A DNA stretch of 64,000 nt from Terriglobales bacterium (GTDB lineage Bacteria > Acidobacteriota > Terriglobia > Terriglobales > Acidobacteriaceae), in assembly GCA_035651655.1 (NCBI GenBank), contig DASRFG010000002.1:1-64000 (forward strand), given 5' to 3'. This document shows, in pieces, positions 7,031 to 16,199 of this stretch. Under the pieces are notes generated by a model. That model searched no databases. It worked only from the letters and a program-made list of their open reading frames with translations, and was not told the DNA's origin. Position numbers and translations under genes: made by a program. Position 1 is the stretch's first letter, and the number at the start of each line of letters is the position of its first letter.

Positions 7031-8371
7031 ATGTCTCACTTTTTGATCGCGGTCGCGGCGACCGCTGTAGTGCTTGGAATCATGATCTTGGTACACGAGT
7101 TTGGCCACTACGCCATGGCCAAATGGTTCGGTGTGCGGGTCGAGGTGTTTTCGATTGGCTTCGGGACCCGTCTGGCGGGATTTCGGAAGGGTGAAACCGA
7201 CTACCGCATAAGCGCCATTCCCCTAGGCGGGTATGTGCGAATGTCCGGCGAGAACCCCATGGAACCGCGTACCGGTGATCCGGGAGAGTTCATGTCCCAT
7301 CCCCGCTGGCAGCGGTTCCTGATTGCCGTGGCCGGGCCAGCGATGAATATCATTCTGGCTGTGGTGTTGCTAACTGTAGTATTTGCTACGCATTACCAGC
7401 GTCCTATGTACCTGGACAAACCGGCGGTAATCGGCTGGGTATTGGAAGACTCGCCGGCCGCCAAAGCTGGTATCCAGACCGGGGACAGGATCGTGCGCCT
7501 GGACGAGTTACAGAACCCGACCTGGGAGCAGGTAATCCCAAAAATGGCGCTAAGCCCTAATCAGCCAGTCAGGGTTGAAATCCAGCGCGGCGGCCAAGTC
7601 TTCACGAGGACGATTACGCCGGAAGCAGCGGGACCCCAGCAGGTTGGCAATCCCGGATGGCTACCCGACCAGCCTAATACCGTAACCACTCTCGAACCTG
7701 GAATGCCAGCTGACAGAGCGGGTATGCAGATCGGCGATGACATTGTGGCGGTGAATGGGCAGCCAATGCGTTCCATTCCAGGGCTTATCCGCTACTTGCA
7801 AGACAATGGCGGGAAGAGCGTTGAATTTACCATCGTGCGGCAGGGTCAGGAGAAAAAGCTGACCATGACGCCGGAGATGGCAGAGATCCAGGGCACAGGA
7901 GAAAAGCGGTGGCGGGTAGGCATCGGCTCCGACCCATCGGAGGTCACCAAGCTGCCTTTGGGCGCGGCGTTTACCAAGTCGCTGCAGGAAAACAAGCGAA
8001 ATTCATTCCTGATAGTCGAATTGGTGCAGAAGATGGTGCGCCGCAAGATTTCCATTCGGCAGATTGAAGGACCGATTGGGATCGGCAGAGCATCGGGAGA
8101 GGCAGCCCGCGAAGGGCTAGCACCCCTGATGCAGCTCGCGGCCATGATCAGCCTGAATCTGGGCGTCTTCAATCTGTTCCCGATTCCGATTCTGGATGGC
8201 GGCGTGATCCTGATGATCTTCATTGAAGGTCTTCTGCGGCGGGACATCAGTCTGCGCGTAAAAGAGCGGGTGTACCAGGTGGCGTTTCTTTTCCTGGTAT
8301 TGTTCGCGGTGGTGGTGATTTACAACGACCTGGTGAAGACCCTGCCAGGATTGGCGCAGCGTCTGCCATAA
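7031..8371 (+). CDS. rseP: Site-2 intramembrane zinc metalloprotease (RseP family)
   Basis: 446 residues. The first membrane helix carries HEFGH (His22, Glu23, His26), and the third zinc ligand lies in NLFPIPILDGG near the C-terminus. Two PDZ-like regions lie between (about 125-200, with SPAAKAGIQTGDRI, and about 215-285, with MPADRAGMQIGDDIVAVNG). RseP-type proteases cut membrane-bound anti-sigma factors and leftover signal peptides within the membrane. The placement after uppS-cdsA-dxr matches the order common in bacteria. No anti-sigma factor gene is in the window, so its substrate here is unknown. Confidence 0.95.
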   Translation: MSHFLIAVAATAVVLGIMILVHEFGHYAMAKWFGVRVEVFSIGFGTRLAGFRKGETDYRISAIPLGGYVRMSGENPMEPRTGDPGEFMSHPRWQRFLIAVAGPAMNIILAVVLLTVVFATHYQRPMYLDKPAVIGWVLEDSPAAKAGIQTGDRIVRLDELQNPTWEQVIPKMALSPNQPVRVEIQRGGQVFTRTITPEAAGPQQVGNPGWLPDQPNTVTTLEPGMPADRAGMQIGDDIVAVNGQPMRSIPGLIRYLQDNGGKSVEFTIVRQGQEKKLTMTPEMAEIQGTGEKRWRVGIGSDPSEVTKLPLGAAFTKSLQENKRNSFLIVELVQKMVRRKISIRQIEGPIGIGRASGEAAREGLAPLMQLAAMISLNLGVFNLFPIPILDGGVILMIFIEGLLRRDISLRVKERVYQVAFLFLVLFAVVVIYNDLVKTLPGLAQRLP

Positions 8372-8448
8372 GAGCACAGCTTTTCAGGACTTCCGCAGAT
8401 ACCAGGCACAGGCGCCGCGCCTGTGCTGGCGAGCGAAGCTCGCCAGGG

Positions 8449-8550
8449 CAGCCGAGGGCGGCTGCCCCTACGCTTTCAAATCCGCGTGCTAAGAAGCTCG
8501 CCCGGACAGCCGAGGGCGGCTGCCCCTACGCGTTCAAATGCGCGTGCTAA
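8449..8550 (+). repeat. Two direct copies of a 44-bp palindromic repeat before ispG
   Basis: The unit begins CAGCCGAGGGCGGCTGCCCC and ends GCGTGCTAA. It occurs at 8449-8492 and 8507-8550 with two mismatches. Each copy contains a CAGCC...GGCTG hairpin. A preceding GGCGAGCGAAGCTCGCC palindrome (8428-8444) resembles the repeats at 11221-11470. The second copy ends 15 bp before the ispG ATG, so it probably lies in the ispG leader or promoter. Confidence 0.7.
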
Positions 8551-8565
8551 ACTGACATTTCCAGC

Positions 8566-9810
8566 ATGGCAGAAATACAGCGTAGAAAAACCGTAACTGC
8601 CAACATTGGCGGGGTACGCGTCGGCGGCGATGCACCAGTCGTGGTGCAGTCGATGACCAACACCGATACCGCCGATGTCGCCGGGACGGTGCAGCAGATT
8701 GCGGCGCTGGCGCGCGCGGGATCAGAACTGGTGCGGGTCACGGTGAACAACGAGGCCGCCGCTGCCGCGGTTCCGCGGATCGCTCATGAACTCGAAAAAC
8801 AGGGCGTTCGGGTACCGATCATCGGCGACTTCCACTACAACGGACATTTACTTCTGAAGAAGTTTCCTGAGTGCGCTCAGGCGCTAGCCAAGTACCGCAT
8901 CAATCCAGGGAACGTCAGCGTTGGGCGCAAAGACGACGACAATTTTCGCATCATGATAGAGGTTGCGGTGCGGAACCAAAAGCCGGTCCGCATCGGCGTG
9001 AACTGGGGATCGCTCGACCAGGCGTTGCTCACCCGCATGATGGACGAGAATTCACGGCTGGAAGAACCGCGCGATGCGCGCGAAGTCACCATGGAAGCGA
9101 TGGTGGTGAGCGCATTAAATTCTGCGAAGCTGGCGGAAAAGTACGGACTGCGGGCTGACCAGATTATCCTCAGCGCGAAGGTCAGCGGCGTGCAGGACCT
9201 GATTGACGTGTATCGCGAGTTGGCGGCGCGCTGTTCCTATCCGCTGCACCTTGGATTGACGGAGGCGGGCATGGGCATGAAGGGGGTGGTCGCCTCCACT
9301 GCCGCGGTCGGCGTGCTGCTGCAGGAAGGGATTGGCGACACGATTCGGGTGTCGCTCACGCCAGCCCCGAACGGCGACCGCTCAGAGGAAGTGCGGGTGG
9401 CGCAGCAGATTCTGCAGTCGCTTGGGATTCGCAGCTTTACCCCGCAGGTGACGGCGTGCCCGGGATGCGGACGCACCACGAGTACGTTTTTCCAGGAGAT
9501 GGCGGAGCAAATACAGTCCTATTTGCGCGACCAGATGCCGACCTGGAAAGAACGTTATGCCGGCGTGGAAGAGATGAAGGTCGCGGTAATGGGCTGCGTG
9601 GTGAACGGGCCGGGCGAATCCAAGCATGCCAACCTTGGCATTTCACTTCCCGGAACATTTGAGGAGCCGAAGGCGCCAGTCTTCGTGGATGGACGGTTAA
9701 TGACAACGTTGCGCGGCGATAAGATCGTGGCGGAGTTTATTAAGATTTTGGACGACTACGTGGAAGCCCACTATGCCGCGAAGGAAGCAGTGAGTAGCCT
9801 CAGCGGCTAA
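8566..9810 (+). CDS. ispG: 4-hydroxy-3-methylbut-2-en-1-yl diphosphate synthase
   Basis: 414 residues. An N-terminal TIM-barrel ([20 protein letters not shown]) is followed by the iron-sulfur domain with three cysteine ligands: [10 protein letters not shown] (two) and [11 protein letters not shown] (one, followed by the conserved Glu). It reduces methylerythritol cyclodiphosphate to HMBPP, the penultimate MEP step. With dxr and uppS in the same block it links isoprenoid supply to carrier lipid. It is separated from rseP by a 194-bp repeat-bearing gap and may have its own promoter. Confidence 0.97.
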   Translation: MAEIQRRKTVTANIGGVRVGGDAPVVVQSMTNTDTADVAGTVQQIAALARAGSELVRVTVNNEAAAAAVPRIAHELEKQGVRVPIIGDFHYNGHLLLKKFPECAQALAKYRINPGNVSVGRKDDDNFRIMIEVAVRNQKPVRIGVNWGSLDQALLTRMMDENSRLEEPRDAREVTMEAMVVSALNSAKLAEKYGLRADQIILSAKVSGVQDLIDVYRELAARCSYPLHLGLTEAGMGMKGVVASTAAVGVLLQEGIGDTIRVSLTPAPNGDRSEEVRVAQQILQSLGIRSFTPQVTACPGCGRTTSTFFQEMAEQIQSYLRDQMPTWKERYAGVEEMKVAVMGCVVNGPGESKHANLGISLPGTFEEPKAPVFVDGRLMTTLRGDKIVAEFIKILDDYVEAHYAAKEAVSSLSG

Positions 9811-9864
9811 TGCCGCATCTTTTCTGGGCGCTATGGCAAACGCTAAAGCCGGCCCGCTGAAAAT

Positions 9865-9950
9865 CCTCAACTTCGCTTCACTCAGAATGACCATGCAGCG
9901 GGAAATGCTCTCCCAGTCCAGCTGTCAGGCTGAGTGAAACGAAGTTGAGG
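9865..9950. repeat. 20-bp inverted repeat after ispG
   Basis: CCTCAACTTCGCTTCACTCA (9865-9884) and TGAGTGAAACGAAGTTGAGG (9931-9950) are inverted copies with one mismatch, separated by 46 bp. They can form a long hairpin between the convergent ends of ispG and the small gene at 9991-10101. No T-run follows, so it is more likely a dispersed repeat than a simple terminator. Confidence 0.6.
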
Positions 9951-9990
9951 TTTCACTGCGGCGCGATTTTCTGTTCTGTTTTCGAGTTCA

Positions 9991-10101
9991 TCAGATTGCC
10001 AGCAAAGCGACGCAGCCTGCCAGCCAGAAACCGAATAGCGTTACATTAATCGCAACCCGAATCGGCACACTGTCCATCACCCAGTTATATTCTGCTCCCA
10101 T
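9991..10101 (-). CDS. 36-residue single-pass membrane protein (small ORF)
   Basis: An ATG at 10101 is preceded, seven bases away, by a near-perfect Shine-Dalgarno sequence (AAGGAGGAAAGTC on the minus strand). The 36-codon frame starts MGAEYNWVMDSVPIRV. A hydrophobic segment (AINVTLFGFWLAGCVALLAI) then runs to the C-terminus with one Cys. It has no similarity I recognise. The ribosome binding site and the membrane-helix composition argue that it is translated. It lies alone between convergent ispG and, 140 bp upstream on its own strand, the DUF72 gene. Confidence 0.6.
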   Translation of the reverse strand: MGAEYNWVMDSVPIRVAINVTLFGFWLAGCVALLAI

Positions 10102-10241
10102 GACTTTCCTCCTTGAGTAATCTGCGTTCTCGGTTCAGTGGTTGGACGTGGGTGGTTAGAAATTGTCACCCCATGTCCGACTTCATTCATGCACTCAGGT
10201 ACGCGGAGAGAGAGAGGAAAGTTTCAATGAAAATATATTTC

Positions 10242-11162
10242 TCAGGCAGTGTCCTGCCAGGCGGGACTAGGTGAGGAGAGTTTTTCCAATTCGGGATAGC
10301 GCTGGGCAAGCAGTTCCGGCACCTTCACGGATCGCCCGGTGACGAGATGTTTCAATTGCAGCGTGTTGACCGCAGCTTTGCCCTGGAAGTGATTATTGGC
10401 AATCACGTAAGTCACCTGTGACTTATCGGCGATGTTTTGGACCTTGCCTTTCCAGCTCTCCAGCTCATCGGGGCGGTAGAGATAGTTGTAGCGGTCGTTG
10501 CGATTGTCGCAATCAAACCACTGGTCGTAATTGCGGCCGTGCAGGCGCACATAGCCGATTTCAGAAGTGACGTGTTGCGTGGGTGCGAGTGAGTTTCCGA
10601 GCACTGGCTGGTCTATGTTGCAGAAGCCGACATTTTTCTGGAGAAAGTAATTCAGCGTGTCGGGATTGTTCCAGCTCGAGTGGCGCACCTCCACCACGCG
10701 CGGATACTCGATGAACTGCCGCAACAGCCAATCGAGGTAGTCGCGATTGCGATCAGTGTTCTTGAAGGAAACCGGAAACTGGATGAGCAAAGCGCCGAGG
10801 CGGCGCTGCGAGGCGAGCGCATCCAGGCCTTCTTTGGCTTGAATCTCATCGTCGTCGGTAGGCCGGATGGTTTCGGCTGAAGTGGCCTCGATCACCGCAA
10901 CCGGAGAGTGCGTAAATGAACGGTGAAGTTTGGCGGTAAAAACGAAATCGGGATTCACGGACGCGGCCTTCATACACCAGAGCTTTGCCAGCTCGGGACG
11001 CATGTGCCCGTAGAAAGAAGTGTTGATCTCGATTACATCAATAAACTGCGCGAGATATTCCAGGGGATGTTGCTTGCGCTGCTTCAGCTCGTAGGGGTAG
11101 ACAATTCCCTCCCAGTCTTTGTACGACCAGCCCGCAGTTCCGAAACGGATGTTTTCGGGCAT
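10242..11162 (-). CDS. DUF72 (YecE-like) family protein
   Basis: 306 residues from the ATG at 11162. The open frame extends upstream to 11345, but that part is made of repeat sequence (QASKARPGS twice) and is not expected to be translated. The family opening IRFGTAGWSYKDWEGIVYP, FIDVIEINTSFYGHM, FVFTAKLHRSFTH and the later YVRLHGRN match DUF72, a TIM-barrel family of unknown biochemical role. No signal peptide is visible. Neighbours give no functional hint. Confidence 0.9.
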   Translation of the reverse strand: MPENIRFGTAGWSYKDWEGIVYPYELKQRKQHPLEYLAQFIDVIEINTSFYGHMRPELAKLWCMKAASVNPDFVFTAKLHRSFTHSPVAVIEATSAETIRPTDDDEIQAKEGLDALASQRRLGALLIQFPVSFKNTDRNRDYLDWLLRQFIEYPRVVEVRHSSWNNPDTLNYFLQKNVGFCNIDQPVLGNSLAPTQHVTSEIGYVRLHGRNYDQWFDCDNRNDRYNYLYRPDELESWKGKVQNIADKSQVTYVIANNHFQGKAAVNTLQLKHLVTGRSVKVPELLAQRYPELEKLSSPSPAWQDTA

Positions 11163-11220
11163 CCTAAAGTGCAGATTAGCATAGCCCGGGCGCGAGGGCC
11201 GATGTCTCTTGGCTTCGAAT

Positions 11221-11470
11221 CGGGCGAGCTTTGCTCGCCTGCAGAGGCGAGGGCGCGTGGGCCTACGTGAGTCTGTCTCTTCCGAACCCGGGCGAGCTTT
11301 GCTCGCCTGCACAGGCGAACCCGGGCGAGCTTTGCTCGCCTGCACAGGCGAGGGCGCCTGTGCCTACGTGACTCGCGACAGGGGCGAGGGCGCGTGGGCC
11401 TACGTTAGTCTGTCTCTTCCGAACCCGGGCGAGCTTTGCTCGCCTGCACAGGCGAGGGCGCCTGTGCCCG
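11221..11470 (+). repeat. Cluster of GC-rich palindromic repeats
   Basis: The unit CGGGCGAGCTTTGCTCGCC plus TGCA occurs four times, starting at 11221, 11289, 11322 and 11426. Each copy is a GGCGAGC/GCTCGCC hairpin. A longer direct repeat of nearly 70 bp (from about 11251 and 11388) contains two of the copies. Interspersed GGCGCCTGTGCCTACGTGA pieces vary around the same theme. The cluster fills the space between the starts of the DUF72 gene and the end of the CAP-domain gene and looks like a REP-type intergenic element. Confidence 0.8.
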
Positions 11471-11489
11471 CGTGAGGTTGCCTACGTGC

Positions 11490-12296
11490 TCAATAAATGG
11501 CGAGAGCGATCCAGTTGGTCCCGCCGGGAGCGCTGGGGGAGCGCGCGAAACAGGCACCCACGGCAAAGGCCTTTGCCTCCGGCCAGAGAATGGCCTCCCG
11601 GGCAGATGGAGGGAGGTCTTTTGGCTGGGTTGTGGTGAAGGTCACGGCGCGACGCACCCCGGGGAGCTTCAATATGGCCTGGGATTCCAATTTGTCCTGA
11701 TGTGCCATGAGACAAGCCTGCCGGCGTAGCTCCTCTCCGGGTTTTTGCGGCAGTCTTGGCAGATGTGCCTGGAAGCGAAGCTCGAGGCCGCGGGTGGCGA
11801 CGATTTTTTCCAGTTCGGGGGATGAATACTCCCGCAGCACATGGGCGAAATCTTCCACCACATACAGCAGGTCTCCACTGCGGACCACGCCAATGCCGAG
11901 AGTGTCATACGTGGGATTGAGGATGTTAGCGCGGTGCGGCGGTGATTCCATCAGGCCGGCGTGAGCCTCAGCAGCGCTTTCGCCGTAGGCGACATTTTCT
12001 GCGACGCGATCAGAGCGCAAGCCGGTTGCGGCCAGTCGCTCTTGCAGTGGCAACTCGGTCGCGTATTTATGGGAGAGGCCCCTATGCTCGGCCATGAGCC
12101 GGGCGTGGGCACGCGCTGCAGCGCGGAGCTGGGGGTTTAGCGCCCAGGGCGGCAGCTTGGCCCGCGCGCGCTCCTGGTTGAGCAGGCGGAAGAGCTCCTG
12201 CTCAGCGGCGGCGTTTACTTGCGCTGCGACTTGGGGTGGGAGACCGAGCGTCAGCGCGGCCACCAGGGTTAGAACAGAGAGTCGGATGTGCAACAT
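11490..12296 (-). CDS. Secreted CAP-domain (SCP/PR1-like) protein
   Basis: 268 residues from the ATG at 12296; an upstream ATG at 12314 adds six. The N-terminus is a signal peptide (MLHIRLSVLTLVAALTLGL, cleavage likely after VAAQ). Residues about 30-150 form a CAP domain: LLNQERARAKLPPWALNPQL, AARAHARLMAEHRGLSH and the C-terminal HRANILNPTYDTLGIGV. The family pattern includes His, Glu and His cavity residues. The C-terminal third has no recognised domain. It is probably periplasmic or extracellular; bacterial CAP proteins have no general assigned reaction. Confidence 0.88.
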   Translation of the reverse strand: MLHIRLSVLTLVAALTLGLPPQVAAQVNAAAEQELFRLLNQERARAKLPPWALNPQLRAAARAHARLMAEHRGLSHKYATELPLQERLAATGLRSDRVAENVAYGESAAEAHAGLMESPPHRANILNPTYDTLGIGVVRSGDLLYVVEDFAHVLREYSSPELEKIVATRGLELRFQAHLPRLPQKPGEELRRQACLMAHQDKLESQAILKLPGVRRAVTFTTTQPKDLPPSAREAILWPEAKAFAVGACFARSPSAPGGTNWIALAIY

Positions 12297-12417
12297 AGGA
12301 ATGGACGTAAGCACTTTACCCCAAATATCCTCAGAATTTTAGTGGGAGCTGGCACTTTTCCCTTTTCTTCGCCCTTGGGCCGTCCTACAATCCCCGATAA
12401 CCAGTCCGGAGGAAACC

Positions 12418-13806
12418 ATGGGAAGCGTGTTTGTGGGAGTGGCCTGGGGGTTAGGTTTGGGCCTACTGGCCTGGGGTTGGGTGCGCTCACGGTCCGCAGC
12501 GCTACGGCAGCGCTTGGCGGACGTGGAGCAGGAATTGAAAGGCGCACAAGCTGAGGCCAAGACCCTGATTGGCGCGAACGCCTCCCTGCGTGAGGCAATG
12601 GCTGGGTTGCAAGCCACCCTGGAACACGAGCGCAAGACGGCAGAGGAGAAATTGGAGCTGCTGAGCCGCGCCAAGGACGAGTTGGGCGATGCCTTCAAGG
12701 CGCTCTCGGCCGAGGCCCTGCGCAGCAACAACGAATCCTTTCTGCACCTGGCACGAACCACGCTGGAGAAATATCAATCTGAGGCTCGGGGTGATTTAGA
12801 GAAGCGCCAGAAAGCGGTGGAGGAACTGGTGTCTCCGATCCGCGAGTCGCTGGACAAGTTTGATAGTCAGATTCGAGAAATCGAAAAGAGCCGGGGCGAG
12901 GCGTACGGATCGCTCAGCGAGCAGGTGAAGTCGCTGATCGGAACGCAGGAGAATCTGCGGGCGGAAACCGGTAACCTGGTGCGCGCACTGCGCACACCCT
13001 CGGTGCGCGGTCGCTGGGGAGAAATTCAGTTGCGCCGCGTGGTGGAGATCGCCGGCATGCTTCCCTATTGCGACTTCGATGAGCAGCTCACCATCACCAC
13101 GACTGAGAAGCGGTTGCGGCCGGATCTGGTGATTAAGTTGCCGGGCGGAAAAAACGTAGTGGTGGATGCGAAGACGCCGCTGCAAGCGTATCTGGAAGCG
13201 GTGGAAGCGCAGGATGACTCGGTGCGCCGCGCCAAGCTGGAAGACCACGCGCGGCAGGTACGAGATCACATGAAGCAGCTTAGTTCCAAGGCGTACTGGG
13301 AGCAGTTCGAGGCAACGCCCGAGTTTGTGATCATGTTCCTGCCGGGCGAGACTTTTTTCAGTGCGGCCCTGGAACAAGATCCCGGATTGATCGAAGAGGG
13401 CGTGAACCAGCGGGTGATACCAGCCTCTCCGACTACGCTGATTGCGCTGCTGCGCGCCGTGGCCTACGGATGGCGTCAGGAGAAGATCGCCGAGAGTGCG
13501 CACCAGATCAGCGAGCTTGGAAAGATCCTCTACGATCGGCTGCGCAGCATGGCCGGCCACTTTGCTGCGGTAGGACGGGGCCTGGACAACGCGGTGGAGT
13601 CATACAACAAGGCTGTAGGCTCCTTCGAGACGCGTGTGCTGGTCTCGGCCCGCAAGTTTGCAGAGTTGGGAGCACCGGTGAGCAGTGAAATTCCGGAGCT
13701 CGGATCCATAGACACAACCGCACGGACCCTGCAGATAGATTGGGAAGAAGAACCGGAGCTGGAAGGCGGCTCGGGAGAGGCGGTCACCGCTTCGGACGTG
13801 GCGTGA
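12418..13806 (+). CDS. rmuC: DNA recombination protein RmuC
   Basis: 462 residues. An N-terminal membrane helix ([19 protein letters not shown]) is followed by a long coiled coil (about 25-170) and the RmuC core (about 180-400), with [37 protein letters not shown] and [15 protein letters not shown]. RmuC limits inversions and rearrangements at inverted repeats and carries a nuclease-like fold. The start is well supported by GGAGGAAACC directly before the ATG. The window holds several inverted repeat families, but no causal link is implied. Confidence 0.94.
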   Translation: MGSVFVGVAWGLGLGLLAWGWVRSRSAALRQRLADVEQELKGAQAEAKTLIGANASLREAMAGLQATLEHERKTAEEKLELLSRAKDELGDAFKALSAEALRSNNESFLHLARTTLEKYQSEARGDLEKRQKAVEELVSPIRESLDKFDSQIREIEKSRGEAYGSLSEQVKSLIGTQENLRAETGNLVRALRTPSVRGRWGEIQLRRVVEIAGMLPYCDFDEQLTITTTEKRLRPDLVIKLPGGKNVVVDAKTPLQAYLEAVEAQDDSVRRAKLEDHARQVRDHMKQLSSKAYWEQFEATPEFVIMFLPGETFFSAALEQDPGLIEEGVNQRVIPASPTTLIALLRAVAYGWRQEKIAESAHQISELGKILYDRLRSMAGHFAAVGRGLDNAVESYNKAVGSFETRVLVSARKFAELGAPVSSEIPELGSIDTTARTLQIDWEEEPELEGGSGEAVTASDVA

Positions 13807-13938
13807 CTTCCCGCCGGAGGCCCGCATCTCAGAGGGCCAGCAGCAGCTACTCTCCTGCAGAGCTCCTGCGCACTTACGCCATCAGCAGACAACACCCTCA
13901 TCTACTCCCGCCATCGTAGCTGCACGGGGGCAAAAAAC

Positions 13939-14349
13939 ATGAAGAGAGCAGTTTTAACGATTGCGATATTGCTGGTAGTTGGGGTGGCGGCCTCAGCTTT
14001 TGCTGAGGATGTACCGATGACCGGAAGTGCGGCGTTTCCGGCGGCGATGGGAAAAGTCTCCTACAATCACGACCGGAACGGCAACACTCGTTTCGCGGTT
14101 CATGCCAAGCACCTGGCCCGTCCGGATGCGCTGACTCCGGCGAAGAGTGTGTACGTGGTTTGGGTTCAACCACGCGGTAAAGACGTCGAGAAGGCCGGAA
14201 CTTTGGCAGTGAACAGCGACTTGGAAGGTAGCCTGGCTGGAACTACCCCTTACCAGACGTTTGACGTGTTCGTAACCGCGGAAGACGGACCGAACGTAGA
14301 GCGTCCGAGTGGACCCGAGGTCCTGCGGACAACCGTGCAGCACCACTGA
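13939..14349 (+). CDS. Small secreted protein of unknown function
   Basis: 136 residues with a clear signal peptide (MKRAVLTIAILLVVGVAAS, cleavage likely after AFAE). The mature part looks like one small beta-rich domain. It carries KSVYVVWVQPRGKDVEKAG and TLAVNSDLEGSLAGTTPYQ, a pattern I associate with short exported proteins of this lineage and loosely with the C-terminal domain of anti-sigma-K factors. No catalytic residues can be named. It stands alone between rmuC and the convergent permease operon. Confidence 0.8.
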   Translation: MKRAVLTIAILLVVGVAASAFAEDVPMTGSAAFPAAMGKVSYNHDRNGNTRFAVHAKHLARPDALTPAKSVYVVWVQPRGKDVEKAGTLAVNSDLEGSLAGTTPYQTFDVFVTAEDGPNVERPSGPEVLRTTVQHH

Positions 14350-14408
14350 GACAAAAAGCGAGGTGCGACACGGCGAGCTTCTCCGTTGTGAGTTGCTGCT
14401 CTCGTAAA

Positions 14409-15278
14409 TTAGAGACCTACCTCGATCCGCGAGCGCGGGTCGAGGTAGTCGCGCAGTGCATCCCCGATGAAATTGAACGAAAGCACAGCCAGCATCACCG
14501 CGCCTGCAGGAAACAGCACCAAGTGAGGCGCGTCGAACAAGTGGGCCCGGCCGTCATTGAGCATTGATCCCCAGCTTGCAGTTGGCGGCGGCACACCCAA
14601 TCCCAGAAAACTCATGGTGGCTTCGGCGAGCACAGCACCCGCCATGCCGATTGCTGCCTGCACAATCACCGGCTGAATGATGTTGGGCAAAATGTGGCGA
14701 GTAATGATGCGCCAGTCACTCGCACCGATCGCGCGAGCTGCTTCCACGTACTCGCGCTCACGCGTGGCCAGAACCTGCGCCCGCACCAGCCGCGCGTAAC
14801 CCACCCAGCCTCCTAACGAAAGCGCCGAAATCAGGTTGAAGATACCCGGGCCACGAAAGGCCACGAAAGCAATCGCAATAAGGATTCCGGGGAACGAGAG
14901 GAATGCGTTCATCAGTACGACATTCACAAAGCGATCAATCTTGCCACCGTAATAGCCTGCGATGGAGCCGACAATAAGCCCCAGGAAAAGTGAACCAGCA
15001 ACTACGCTGCTGCCGACCAGCATGGAAATGCGCGCTCCGTAGATCAGGCGGGAGAGAATGTCGCGCCCGAGTTCGTCGGTGCCGCACCAGTGGGCCAGGG
15101 AAGGAGAAGCCAAGCGCGCTGGCAAATCAATGCGCGCGGGATCATGGGGAGCGATCCAGGGGCCGAACAGCGCGAATACAACGAAGATGGCCGCAAGAAT
15201 GAGGCCGATGGTGGCGAGCAGGTTACGCCTTGCAGCCTGCTTCAGGGTCCGGGCTAGAGCGGGAGCGGCAGCGGCCAT
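14409..15278 (-). CDS. ABC transporter permease, dipeptide/oligopeptide type (DppC-like)
   Basis: 289 residues with an N-terminal helix, the DppC-type loop APHDPARIDLPARLASPS, GTDELGRDILSRLIYGAR and the permease EAA loop YVEAARAIGASDWRIITRHILPN cut by family pattern. About six membrane helices are expected. It forms the inner-membrane channel with the DppB-like protein encoded just upstream (3-bp gap). No binding protein or ATPase gene is nearby, so substrate choice (peptide, nickel or other) cannot be told. It is the last gene of the operon and converges on the small secreted protein gene. Confidence 0.93.
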   Translation of the reverse strand: MAAAAPALARTLKQAARRNLLATIGLILAAIFVVFALFGPWIAPHDPARIDLPARLASPSLAHWCGTDELGRDILSRLIYGARISMLVGSSVVAGSLFLGLIVGSIAGYYGGKIDRFVNVVLMNAFLSFPGILIAIAFVAFRGPGIFNLISALSLGGWVGYARLVRAQVLATREREYVEAARAIGASDWRIITRHILPNIIQPVIVQAAIGMAGAVLAEATMSFLGLGVPPPTASWGSMLNDGRAHLFDAPHLVLFPAGAVMLAVLSFNFIGDALRDYLDPRSRIEVGL

Positions 15279-15281
15279 GAG

Positions 15282-16199
15282 TTATTGACGAATTCGTGGA
15301 TTCGCGACGGAGTACAAGAGATCCGTCAGAAAATTTACCGCAACGTAAGTGAGACCGATGGCCAGGATGCAGCCTTCGACCAGATAGTAATCGCGATTTG
15401 AGATGGCCTGGATGGTGAGACGACCGATTCCTGGCCAGGAAAATATGGTCTCGGTAACGATGGCACCGGCCAGAAGCGCTCCGAACTGCAAGCCGACGAC
15501 CGTGAGGACGGGAATCATGGCATTGCGGAGTGCATGGCGATAAACGACTGTGCTTTCAGGCAGTCCTTTGGCGCGCGCGGTGCGAATGTAATCCTGGCCG
15601 AGTTCCTCGAGCATAGAGGTGCGCACCATGCGAGTGAGAATGGCAGCCAGCGCTCCACCCATGGTGATGGCAGGCAGGACGAGATGCGCCAGGGTGCCCG
15701 AACCTGATACCGGCAGCAATCCGAGTTTTATGGCAAAAAACAGAATCAGCACCGGACCGAGCGCGAAATTCGGAAATGACAGGCCGAAGAGACTGACCAC
15801 GCTCAGCAAACGATCGTCCCAGCGATTGCGGCGCCTCGCAGAGCGTACGCCGGCAGGGATGGAGAGCGCCAGAGCGAGCACGAGCGAGGCCACGGTCAAC
15901 TGCAAGGTGAATGGATAGCGTTGCGCGATAAGGCTGCTCACGCTCTGATTGAAGCGCAGCGACGGCCCGAGATCGCCGTGTAGTACGCCTTTCCAGTAAT
16001 TCAGATATTGGCGTCCCAGGGGCACGTCGAGGCCGTAATCATGACGCGCGGCTTGAAGATCGGCAGTGGCCGCGCCTTCCCCTAACATTTGCTGAATGGG
16101 ATCGCCGGGAACAAGATGAATGAGCAAAAAAACAATTGAGACCACCAGCCACAGAACAGGAAGAGTGTAGAGGAGGCGAACGCCCAGGTAACGCAGCAT
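15282..16199 (-). CDS. ABC transporter permease, dipeptide/oligopeptide type (DppB-like)
   Basis: 305 residues. The N-terminus (LRYLGVRLLYTLPVLWLVVS) and HLVPGDPIQQMLGEG are typical of DppB/OppB. The EAA loop region DYIRTARAKGLPESTVVYRH is present, and the end LTDLLYSVANPRIRQ matches the usual 'DxxYxxxDPRIR' tail. Its ATG overlaps the stop codon of the CorC-like gene by one base (TGATG), indicating translational coupling. It pairs with the DppC-like protein. The partner periplasmic and ATPase subunits are not in the window. Confidence 0.93.
   Translation of the reverse strand: MLRYLGVRLLYTLPVLWLVVSIVFLLIHLVPGDPIQQMLGEGAATADLQAARHDYGLDVPLGRQYLNYWKGVLHGDLGPSLRFNQSVSSLIAQRYPFTLQLTVASLVLALALSIPAGVRSARRRNRWDDRLLSVVSLFGLSFPNFALGPVLILFFAIKLGLLPVSGSGTLAHLVLPAITMGGALAAILTRMVRTSMLEELGQDYIRTARAKGLPESTVVYRHALRNAMIPVLTVVGLQFGALLAGAIVTETIFSWPGIGRLTIQAISNRDYYLVEGCILAIGLTYVAVNFLTDLLYSVANPRIRQ

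Noticed and set aside
10227-10274. 15-codon plus-strand ORF preceded by GAGAGGAAAG
   Set aside because: Too short to judge, overlaps the 3' end of the DUF72 gene on the other strand, and has no peptide features.
11163-11345. N-terminal extension of the DUF72 protein
   Set aside because: The added residues are the translated palindromic repeat; family homology begins at the ATG at 11162.
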